From Bacteroidales bacterium (GTDB taxonomy: Bacteria > Bacteroidota > Bacteroidia > Bacteroidales > UBA932), in assembly GCA_016293535.1 (NCBI GenBank), contig JAEDEB010000057.1:1-13764 (forward strand): DNA of 13,764 nucleotides. Reading direction: 5' to 3'. Made by a program: the position numbers and the translations under genes. A model generated the notes under the pieces. That model did not search any database and was not told the origin of the DNA. It saw only the letters and a program-made list of their open reading frames with translations. Below are positions 7,466 to 13,124 of this stretch, piece after piece. Position 1 is the stretch's first letter; each line of letters opens with the position of its first letter.

Positions 7466-8827
7466 TCAGGATTTGAAGAGGGTGCGGCAAAGGGACGGGA
7501 TGTCGGCCAGCCTTATGACAGTGATACCTTCCGGAACATTCTCGACGCAGGCATAGGACGACACATATATCTTTCTGAAACCCAGACGCGAAGCTTCCGT
7601 AACCCTCCTTTCGATCTGTGCCACGGGGCGTATCTCTCCGCTCAGGCCTACCTCCCCGGCAAAGCACACGTCTGACGGAATTGCAAAATCGAAATTGGAG
7701 GAAAGCACTGCGCATACCACGGCAAGGTCGCAAGCCGGCTCGGTGACTTTGAGACCGCCTGCCATATTCAGGAACACGTCCTTCTGGCTCAGGCGGAAGC
7801 CGGCTCTTTTCTCGAGCACCGCGAGCAGCATATTCAGTCTCCTGACGTCAAAGCCCGTGGCAGAACGCTGAGGAGTGCCGTATACGGCCGAGCTCACGAG
7901 GGACTGGACTTCGATGAGGAAAGGGCGGGTGCCGTCCATCATCGCAGCTATGGCCACTCCGCTGAGAGAACTGTCGCGCATAGGTATGAGCATTTCCGAA
8001 GGATTGGAAACCTCCCTCAGCCCCGTTCCCGTCATTTCGAAGACCGCGAGTTCGGACGTGGACCCGAAACGGTTCTTGATGCTGCGAAGCATCCTGTACA
8101 TACCCCTGTTGTCCCCTTCGAACTGAAGCACGACATCGACTATGTGTTCAAGTATCTTCGGTCCGGCGATGCTGCCCTCCTTGGTGATGTGACCTATCAG
8201 TATGACCGGGATGCCGGTCTCCTTTGCAAGACGCAGAAGCTGGGCGGCCGTCTCCTTTATCTGGCTTACGGAACCCGGCGAGGATTCTATTGACTGCGAG
8301 TACATTGTCTGAACCGAGTCCACTATCATGAGCTGAGGCATCATCTCCCTCGCCCTGAGTATTATGTTCTCCATCAGCGTCTCGCTGAATATCATACAGT
8401 TGCCGTCGTCCCCGCCCAGCCTTCGGGCACGCAGTTTCACCTGTTTCGTGCTTTCCTCTCCTGTAACATAGAGGGTTCTGAGATGGGGACAGAACAGAGG
8501 AATCTGAAGACTGAGCGTAGACTTGCCTATGCCGGGTTCTCCACCTATCAGGACAAGCGAACCCTGAACAAGTCCCCCTCCGAGTATCCTGTCCATCTCC
8601 GCACTGCCCAGCGAAACTCTCGGCTCTTCTGAAAAATCAACTTCCGAAAGGGGCTCCGGCCTGCGGTCGGCAGATAAGCGGGCAGCCGGCGTCTCCTTCC
8701 TGCCCGTTGCCACGGTTTCCTCCACCATCGTATTCCACTCCCCGCACGCAGGACACCTTCCCAGCCATTTGGGGCTCTCGTTTCCGCACGAAGTACAGAA
8801 CCAGCTTGTCTTAATCTTGTTTGCCAT
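7466..8827 (-). CDS. radA: DNA repair/recombination protein RadA
   Basis: A 453-residue RecA-related ATPase that promotes branch migration in recombinational repair. An N-terminal zinc finger has Cys11, Cys14, Cys25 and Cys28. The ATPase core shows Walker A GGEPGIGKST (95-104, Lys102), Walker B-like LMIVDSVQ (166-173) and the RadA hallmark KNRFGS (251-256). The C-terminal Lon-protease-like domain is ~290-450, with LNMAGGLKVTEPACDLAV and FAGEVGLSGEIRPV as typical blocks. It is full length compared with the family. The ATG at 8827 begins MANKIKTSWFCTSCG, the standard N-terminus. The gene has its own promoter (8859-8888) whose -33 element lies in the T-run of the preceding terminator, and it converges on dacB. 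Confidence 0.97.
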   Translation of the reverse strand: MANKIKTSWFCTSCGNESPKWLGRCPACGEWNTMVEETVATGRKETPAARLSADRRPEPLSEVDFSEEPRVSLGSAEMDRILGGGLVQGSLVLIGGEPGIGKSTLSLQIPLFCPHLRTLYVTGEESTKQVKLRARRLGGDDGNCMIFSETLMENIILRAREMMPQLMIVDSVQTMYSQSIESSPGSVSQIKETAAQLLRLAKETGIPVILIGHITKEGSIAGPKILEHIVDVVLQFEGDNRGMYRMLRSIKNRFGSTSELAVFEMTGTGLREVSNPSEMLIPMRDSSLSGVAIAAMMDGTRPFLIEVQSLVSSAVYGTPQRSATGFDVRRLNMLLAVLEKRAGFRLSQKDVFLNMAGGLKVTEPACDLAVVCAVLSSNFDFAIPSDVCFAGEVGLSGEIRPVAQIERRVTEASRLGFRKIYVSSYACVENVPEGITVIRLADIPSLCRTLFKS

Positions 8828-8858
8828 TGTCAGTCCACTATTCCAAATTTCTCAAGCT

Positions 8859-8888
8859 CAAACTTATGCAATCCCCGAAAATAACAAA
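8859..8888 (-). promoter_or_regulatory. Promoter of radA (-33 TTTG, -7 TAAGTTTG)
   Basis: The minus strand has TTTG at 8885-8888 and TAAGTTTG at 8859-8866, 18 bases apart. The -7 box is a full TAnnTTTG match, 31 bases before the ATG. The TTTG is formed by the end of the T-run of the upstream terminator. Confidence 0.65.
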
Positions 8889-8922
8889 AAAAAAGATATT
8901 GTTCTTTTGCAGGACAATATCT
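8884..8922 (-). terminator. Rho-independent terminator of the cysteine-rich lipoprotein gene
   Basis: AGATATTGT (8894-8902) and ACAATATCT (8914-8922) form a perfect 9-bp stem around an 11-base loop. On the minus strand it is followed by an unbroken T-run of about eight and then GTTATTTT. It lies 45 bases past the lipoprotein stop codon and before radA. Confidence 0.85.
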
Positions 8923-8967
8923 GTTTCTCTGGTACCCCGGAGGGCGACCGTTTCGAAATTGCCGGAA

Positions 8968-9153
8968 TTACTCAGCGCAAGCGCAAGAATCGCACTCAGC
9001 AACGCAAGAGTCGCAGCAAGCGCAAGTGTCGCAAGCAACTGCGCAAGTGTCAGCAACCTCCTCAGCAGCCTTCTTTGAGTTGCAGCAATTTCCACAGGAA
9101 GCAGCAACTGCAAGAACAGCTACGAAAGCGAGAGACATAAATACCTTCTTCAT
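8968..9153 (-). CDS. Very cysteine-rich small predicted lipoprotein (61 aa), function unknown
   Basis: A 61-residue protein beginning MKKVFMSLAFVAVLAV and ending its signal peptide in the lipobox AASC, with Cys20 as the lipidation site. The 42-residue mature part has 12 cysteines including Cys20 (20, 23, 24, 37, 41, 44, 46, 47, 50, 54, 57, 59), along with Asp, Glu, Ala and Ser. The C-terminal third repeats C-D-S/T-C three times (41-44, 47-50, 54-57). This density suggests metal binding, disulfide or redox chemistry at the envelope, but that is inference. The gene is real: it has a near-ideal promoter (9198-9228), an A/T-rich leader, a clean terminator and sense-strand Cys codons. Small signal-bearing lipoproteins of low complexity are common in Bacteroidales, though usually without cysteine. 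No family is recognised. Confidence 0.85.
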   Translation of the reverse strand: MKKVFMSLAFVAVLAVAASCGNCCNSKKAAEEVADTCAVACDTCACCDSCVAECDSCACAE

Positions 9154-9171
9154 GGTTCAAAAATTTTTGTT

Positions 9172-9185
9172 AAACAATATTGTTT
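9172..9185. promoter_or_regulatory. Perfect 14-base palindrome in the leader of the cysteine-rich lipoprotein gene
   Basis: AAACAATATTGTTT is self-complementary over all 14 bases. It falls between the predicted transcription start (near 9190-9194) and the ATG at 9153, so it could be an operator for a dimeric regulator or a small RNA hairpin. No regulator is identified. Confidence 0.4.
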
Positions 9186-9197
9186 TTAAAACTTCGG

Positions 9198-9228
9198 CAA
9201 AAGTAGCACAATTTTTCTTTGCTACAAA
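9198..9228 (-). promoter_or_regulatory. Strong Bacteroidota promoter of the cysteine-rich lipoprotein gene
   Basis: The minus strand has TTTG at 9225-9228, exactly 19 bases, then TACTTTTG at 9198-9205. Both elements and the spacing match the Bacteroidota consensus, the best match in the window. The leader to the ATG is about 40 bases and A/T-rich, with no Shine-Dalgarno sequence. Confidence 0.8.
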
Positions 9229-9261
9229 TAATTTTTAAGAATTTTTAAAAAACTTTTCAAC

Positions 9262-9762
9262 TCAATGGCGATACTTCTCACACTCAAAGACTTCCATACT
9301 GTGAACACGGCCTTTGTCTATATGAAAACGGAGGGCGGTCCGAACAATATGAAAGCCCTGGAAACCGGCCGCGCCCGGATTGACGGCGAGCATTCCCCAT
9401 TTCGGATCGTTCATCACCTTGAGTATGTGGGAATGGCCACAAACGAAAAGATCGGGAGAGAACTCCCTTATCCTCTTCAGAGCAGCAGGATCGTACCTCC
9501 CGGGATATCCTCCGATATGGGTCATCAGAATCTTCACGCCCTCCCGCGTGAAGCAGCGGAAAACCGGGCATTCGTCGAGGAGACGACGGTCGTCGATATT
9601 GCCGCAGACCGCCACAAGCGGCTTGAATTCCCTGAGTTCAGCCACCAGATCCATTCCCCCGCCAATGTCGCCCGCATGCCACAGTTCATCCACGGGGGAA
9701 AGAAAATCCCTGAACGGCGCATCGAATACGCCGTGGGTATCGGATATGAGACCTATCATCAT
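9262..9762 (-). CDS. YfcE/MJ0936-family metallophosphoesterase
   Basis: A 166-residue single-domain calcineurin-like phosphoesterase, a phosphodiesterase or phosphatase of unknown natural substrate. All metal-binding motifs are visible: Asp8 and His10 in SDTHG, Asp32 in HAGDIG, Asn55 in GNIDD, His82 in THIGG, and His110 and His112 in GHSH. The length fits the YfcE type, with no signal peptide or added domain. The start at ATG 9762 is followed directly by a second ATG (9759); either would serve. A -7 box lies 19 bases upstream and faces the rsmE promoter. Its stop is about 35 bases before the promoter of the cysteine-rich lipoprotein gene, in A/T-rich DNA with no clear hairpin. Confidence 0.93.
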   Translation of the reverse strand: MMIGLISDTHGVFDAPFRDFLSPVDELWHAGDIGGGMDLVAELREFKPLVAVCGNIDDRRLLDECPVFRCFTREGVKILMTHIGGYPGRYDPAALKRIREFSPDLFVCGHSHILKVMNDPKWGMLAVNPGAAGFQGFHIVRTALRFHIDKGRVHSMEVFECEKYRH

Positions 9763-9781
9763 AGTTGAGGAGACTGCCGGA

Positions 9782-9789
9782 CAAATATA
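9782..9789 (-). promoter_or_regulatory. -7 promoter box (TATATTTG) for the metallophosphoesterase
   Basis: The minus strand reads TATATTTG, a full TAnnTTTG match, 19 bases before the ATG at 9762. No TTTG is found at -33. It lies 10 bases from the opposing rsmE box. Confidence 0.5.
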
Positions 9790-9799
9790 CGGAATTGTC

Positions 9800-9807
9800 T
9801 ATCTTTG
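9800..9807 (+). promoter_or_regulatory. -7 promoter box (TATCTTTG) for rsmE
   Basis: TATCTTTG followed by C is a full TAnnTTTG match, 34 bases before the rsmE ATG. No TTTG is seen at -33. Confidence 0.5.
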
Positions 9808-9841
9808 CGCGGAACAGGGAAGAAGGAAATTCGGAAACATT

Positions 9842-10582
9842 ATGGAACTATTCCATTCAAGGCTAATCGAAGGCGGCATCTGCACACTCGACAGGGATGA
9901 GGCCGCCCACTGCGTAAAGGTTCTGCGCCACCGCACTGGAGACTGCATCAACGTGATTGACGGCAGAGGAACCCTGTACCGCTGTCGGCTGGTCAGCGAT
10001 TCGCCAAAGGACTGCAGGGCTGAAATTCTGGAATCGGAGAAGGGCTGGGGGTCACATCCCTACAAGCTTACGCTTGCGGTATGTCCTACCAAGAACAACG
10101 AGAGATATGAATGGTTCGTGGAAAAGGCCACTGAAATCGGCGTGGACACCATAGTTCCTGTCATAGGAGATCATTCTGAACGCAAGGTATACAAGACTGA
10201 GAGGGCCGGGAAAATAGCCCTTTCCGCTGCAAAACAGTCCCTGAAGGCATCGATTCCCTTCATTCCCGAGCCCTGCAGCGTAAAGGACTTCATACTCGCC
10301 AGCAGCGGTGACGGGAAGGAAGACAAGGATGGGCTGAAACTTATAGCCTGCTGTTTCGAGGACGAAGAACATCCCCGCACGTCCATAGCAGAGGCTCTCG
10401 GAAAGAATCCTGCCAGGAACATCTCCATTCTGATAGGACCTGAAGGAGATTTCTCAAGGGACGAGGCCTCCCTGGCCATAAGCCACGGATTCATACCCGT
10501 TCACCTGGGCTCATCGCGGCTCCGTACAGAAACCGCCGGCGTGACCGCCGCCATGGCCGTGTATTTCCACCACATGGACTGA
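9842..10582 (+). CDS. rsmE: 16S rRNA (uracil-1498-N3)-methyltransferase RsmE
   Basis: A 246-residue SPOUT methyltransferase that methylates U1498 of 16S rRNA in the 30S subunit using S-adenosylmethionine. The N-terminal PUA-like domain (~1-70) contains HCVKVLRHRTGD (23-34). The knotted SPOUT domain shows VEKATEIGVDTIVPV (93-107), the SAM-binding loop ISILIGPEGDFS (194-205), and HLGSSRLRTETAGVTA (221-236). Length is normal. The ATG at 9842 gives the canonical MELF/FHSR opening; a longer reading from 9380 runs antisense through the metallophosphoesterase and is not credible. It diverges from the metallophosphoesterase, is apparently monocistronic, and converges on the sua5-like gene across 60 bases containing an imperfect tandem repeat. 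Confidence 0.96.
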   Translation: MELFHSRLIEGGICTLDRDEAAHCVKVLRHRTGDCINVIDGRGTLYRCRLVSDSPKDCRAEILESEKGWGSHPYKLTLAVCPTKNNERYEWFVEKATEIGVDTIVPVIGDHSERKVYKTERAGKIALSAAKQSLKASIPFIPEPCSVKDFILASSGDGKEDKDGLKLIACCFEDEEHPRTSIAEALGKNPARNISILIGPEGDFSRDEASLAISHGFIPVHLGSSRLRTETAGVTAAMAVYFHHMD

Positions 10583-10652
10583 CGCAGCTATCAGCCTCAC
10601 GGCAGCGTCCTGGCGGGCAGCCTCACATCACTGACCAGGCGGTCAGCCTCGG
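10571..10652. repeat. Imperfect tandem duplication spanning the rsmE and sua5 stop codons
   Basis: Two copies of about 30 bases, 53 bases apart (10571-10602 and 10624-10652), share CACAT, ACTGAC, CAG and TCAGCCTC in the same order with small indels. A shorter unit CAGCCTC starts at 10592, 10618 and 10644, exactly 26 bases apart. The first copy holds the rsmE stop and the second holds the sua5 stop. The second copy also contains the hairpin CTGACC-AGGC-GGTCAG (10631-10646). Confidence 0.6.
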
Positions 10653-11254
10653 ATTATCTGTATGGACCAGTCCATCCCGACCTTTATGATCTGGGAGGCG
10701 GACCCCGTCGCGCCGGCTTCGAGGGAAGGGTCGACGATATGGTCCACCGCCGCCCGTATGCTCTCCGATACATCCTTGAACTTCACCGGAGTAGCCTCGC
10801 CCGAAACGTTGGCCGATGTGGACACCACCGGACGTCCGAGCCGGCGGCACATCTGCCGGCAGAAATCCATCATCGGAATACGTATCCCGACGCTTCCGTC
10901 CTCAGCGACGACATTGGAAGCAAGCGCCCCGGGACCGGTCAGAGCCTCCGGATAGATGATGGTCATAGGCTTGTCATTGACCTCTATCAGCTGGGCCGCA
11001 ATCTCCGGCATCTCCCTTATGTAGCGGCAAAGCATATCCTCGTCCGAGACAAGCAGGATAAGGCTCTTGCTGTCCTCCCTGTTCTTTATGGAAAAGATGC
11101 GGGAAACGGCCTCCGCATCGGTGGCGTCACAGCCGAGTCCCCATACCGTATCGGTGGGATAAAGTATAACGCCTCCGTTCCGAAGGCATCCGACGGCCTT
11201 TTCCAGTTCTTCCTTATTCAGGCAGGTAGCCTGGTCAATGTTCTGATTCTTCAT
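10643..11254 (-). CDS. Sua5/YciO/YrdC-family L-threonylcarbamoyladenylate synthase
   Basis: A 203-residue enzyme expected to make threonylcarbamoyl-AMP from threonine, bicarbonate and ATP, the first step of t6A37 tRNA modification. Family motifs are GGVILYPTDTVWGLGCDA (27-44), KNRE (57-60), the central PMTIIYPE block (96-103), SVGIRIP (121-127) and STSANVSGE (145-153). It is the short YrdC form, without the Sua5 C-terminal domain. I chose ATG 11254 because it opens just ahead of the conserved domain; an in-frame upstream ATG at 11299 adds 15 residues crossing the likely promoter region. The gene follows the EEP-type hydrolase gene by 69 bases, with a TATTTTTG box at 11304-11311, so it may have its own promoter. 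The stop lies inside the tandem repeat. Confidence 0.93.
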   Translation of the reverse strand: MKNQNIDQATCLNKEELEKAVGCLRNGGVILYPTDTVWGLGCDATDAEAVSRIFSIKNREDSKSLILLVSDEDMLCRYIREMPEIAAQLIEVNDKPMTIIYPEALTGPGALASNVVAEDGSVGIRIPMMDFCRQMCRRLGRPVVSTSANVSGEATPVKFKDVSESIRAAVDHIVDPSLEAGATGSASQIIKVGMDWSIQIIRG

Positions 11255-11303
11255 CGTTCTTGGTAATTTGAATAAATATCCTGCATCTGTATCCGGCAAT
11301 CTT

Positions 11304-11311
11304 CAAAAATA
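11304..11311 (-). promoter_or_regulatory. Possible -7 promoter box (TATTTTTG) for the sua5-like gene
   Basis: The minus strand reads TATTTTTG in the 69-base gap before the sua5-like gene, 49 bases before its ATG. There is no TTTG at -33, and the surrounding sequence is A/T-rich, so a chance match is possible. Confidence 0.35.
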
Positions 11312-11323
11312 ATCTGCTCCGGG

Positions 11324-12427
11324 TTACTTGTTGAAATGGATGCGCGTGATTATGGGATAATGGTCCGACCAGTGCTTCCTTACCGTCCTGTGCTCCGATG
11401 CCCTCATATCCCCCGGATAGAAGATGTAGTCTATCCTCAGAAGAGGCCAGAGTATGGAATAGCTCGCGCCCATTCCCCTGCCCGCATCGCGGAAACTGTC
11501 GCGGCGTCCGCGCTGGAGATGGTAATAGGTATATGAAACCGGGCTGTCGTTGAGGTCGCCGCAGACCATCGACGGCACCGGACTCCTGGCTATGTCCTCG
11601 AGCACCCTTGCGACCTGGGCCGGGCGACGGGTTATCGAGGCTCTCATCTTGCGGCCCGTTTCCTGGATGGCGGAATGGTAGTCCCTGCGCAAGGATTTTA
11701 CCAGTGCAGTGAAAGAGAGGCTGTAACTCTCGAGGTGACAATTGTATATGCGCCTGATACCTTCGGAAGTAAGAATGTCCGCATATATGGCGAGGTTGGA
11801 GCTCTCGTCGAATTCGACCGCTCCCTTACCCATGACGGGAAGCCGGCTCAGAATGACGTTGCCGTACATTCCCATTTCACTCGAATACATATAATACACG
11901 GGTTCATATCCATGGAAATGCCTCTCAATCTCCTGCTTCACGGTCTCAGGATACGGAACGTAGAATTCCTGCAGACATATTATGTCCATATCGCCGGACA
12001 TTATGTAGGACGCGACGGAATCCAGACAGGCGCTGCGGGTCGGGATTCCGCGACGCGGCTGGGGCGAGAAACGGCCGACGTTGTAGGACATCATACTTAT
12101 TCCACCGTCATCGGTTTCGGTTTCATCTCCGCCGAAACGGACAAAACCGCCCAGAAACCACAGCGAGGGCAGCAGGGCAATCAGAGGAATGGCAAATGCC
12201 CGCGAGCGGCGGACAAGAGCCCATACCAGAAGGAAAAGGTTGAGCAGAAAGAAGGGGACGAAAAGGAGGCCGAAAATGGTCAGGAACCAGGCCTTCACCG
12301 GGTTCACCAGCACGGAGAGATAGCTCATCGCCAGAAGTCCCGCCGCAATCAGCAGCAGGAAGCGGGAGGCTATTCCGAAGATACGCGGGCTCCTTCGCCT
12401 GTTTCTTTTCCTGTCAGTAATTGCCAT
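11324..12427 (-). CDS. Membrane-anchored endonuclease/exonuclease/phosphatase (EEP) family protein
   Basis: A 367-residue protein with a basic N-terminus (DRKRNRRRSPR), three membrane segments (~22-42, 46-72, 78-98) and a soluble EEP domain (~108-367), probably facing the periplasm. The catalytic motifs of the DNase I/EEP fold are present: Asn116 in SYNVGRF, Glu154 in CLQEF, His231 in NCHLES, Asp291 and Asn293 in CGDLNDSP, Asp333 in RIDYIFYP, and Asp355-His356 in SDHYP. The true substrate (nucleic acid, phospholipid or inositol phosphate) cannot be told from sequence. The start at ATG 12427 overlaps the rhomboid stop by 14 bases, implying co-translation. The order mutL, rhomboid, EEP is, to my knowledge, common in Bacteroides, often with two rhomboids. 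Confidence 0.92.
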   Translation of the reverse strand: MAITDRKRNRRRSPRIFGIASRFLLLIAAGLLAMSYLSVLVNPVKAWFLTIFGLLFVPFFLLNLFLLVWALVRRSRAFAIPLIALLPSLWFLGGFVRFGGDETETDDGGISMMSYNVGRFSPQPRRGIPTRSACLDSVASYIMSGDMDIICLQEFYVPYPETVKQEIERHFHGYEPVYYMYSSEMGMYGNVILSRLPVMGKGAVEFDESSNLAIYADILTSEGIRRIYNCHLESYSLSFTALVKSLRRDYHSAIQETGRKMRASITRRPAQVARVLEDIARSPVPSMVCGDLNDSPVSYTYYHLQRGRRDSFRDAGRGMGASYSILWPLLRIDYIFYPGDMRASEHRTVRKHWSDHYPIITRIHFNK

Positions 12428-13115
12428 AAAGTCTGCGCTTCTTCTTCCAGTAAAGAATCAGCAGCACTCCGAAAAGCATTCCGCCAAGATGTGCGAAATG
12501 AGCGACGCCTTCCGCAGTTCCCGTCACGCCGGTAAAGAGTTCTATGCCCGCGAAGATGAGGACGAACCACTTGGCTGTCAGAGTCACAGGAGGGAAAATG
12601 AGGGTAAGCCTCGAGTCAGGATACAGCATTGCGTATCCCAGGAGCAGACCGTAAATGGCGCCGGAAGCTCCGACAGTCGGAGTCACCAGAAGCTGGTGAT
12701 AGGCCTGGGCGGCGCCTGCGACTCCTTCGGCGATTCTGTCCATGAAGACTGCAGACTGTATGGCCTCCACCCCCGTATGGGTAAGGGCAGCTCCGAGTCC
12801 CGTCACGATATAGAACAGAAGGTACTTCTTCGGCCCCCACACGCTTTCAAGCACCCTTCCGAAAATCAGGAGAGAGTACATATTGAAGAAGAGATGCCAG
12901 AATCCTCCGTGCATGAACATATATGTGAGGTACTGCCACCAGTGGAAAAGAGGTGACTTGGGATAGAACAATGCGAAGAGCGATGTCATCTCCTGAGGTC
13001 TGAGGGAGGTGATGACATAGACGAACACATTGATGATTATGAGGTTCAGGGTAACCGGCGGCACGTTTGAGAAAATGCCGCGGCGTCCGTATCCGTCATT
13101 GCCGTAATAACTCAT
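12414..13115 (-). CDS. Rhomboid-family intramembrane serine protease
   Basis: A 233-residue polytopic membrane protein with at least six hydrophobic segments. The rhomboid signatures are complete: HGGFWHLFFNM (69-79, with the His and the oxyanion Asn78), catalytic Ser151 in GASGAIYG (149-156), and catalytic His209 in HFAHLGG (206-212). It cleaves substrate proteins within the membrane; its substrate here is unknown. The N-terminus is short, Tyr/Gly/Arg-rich and cytosolic, and the C-terminus is basic (KKKRRLY). The ATG at 13115 comes 9 bases after the mutL stop, with only a weak GGAAAC as a possible ribosome site. It overlaps the EEP gene by 14 bases. Only one rhomboid is present, while related operons can have two in tandem. 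Confidence 0.95.
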   Translation of the reverse strand: MSYYGNDGYGRRGIFSNVPPVTLNLIIINVFVYVITSLRPQEMTSLFALFYPKSPLFHWWQYLTYMFMHGGFWHLFFNMYSLLIFGRVLESVWGPKKYLLFYIVTGLGAALTHTGVEAIQSAVFMDRIAEGVAGAAQAYHQLLVTPTVGASGAIYGLLLGYAMLYPDSRLTLIFPPVTLTAKWFVLIFAGIELFTGVTGTAEGVAHFAHLGGMLFGVLLILYWKKKRRLYGNY

Positions 13116-13124
13116 GTTTCCGTA

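Noticed and set aside
8981..9060. Repeated GCGCAAG-like units that could look like a DNA repeat array
   Set aside because: They are the minus-strand codons for repeated Cys-Ala/Asp-Cys units of the lipoprotein. Spacing is irregular and they do not form a CRISPR-like array.
9380..9841. Upstream extension of the rsmE reading frame
   Set aside because: It is antisense to the metallophosphoesterase gene, and RsmE proteins start at the MELF-type N-terminus.
11675..12535. Plus-strand open frame of 286 codons opposite the EEP-family gene
   Set aside because: The translation is Gln/Lys/Arg-rich without domain features, and the opposite strand has all catalytic EEP motifs.
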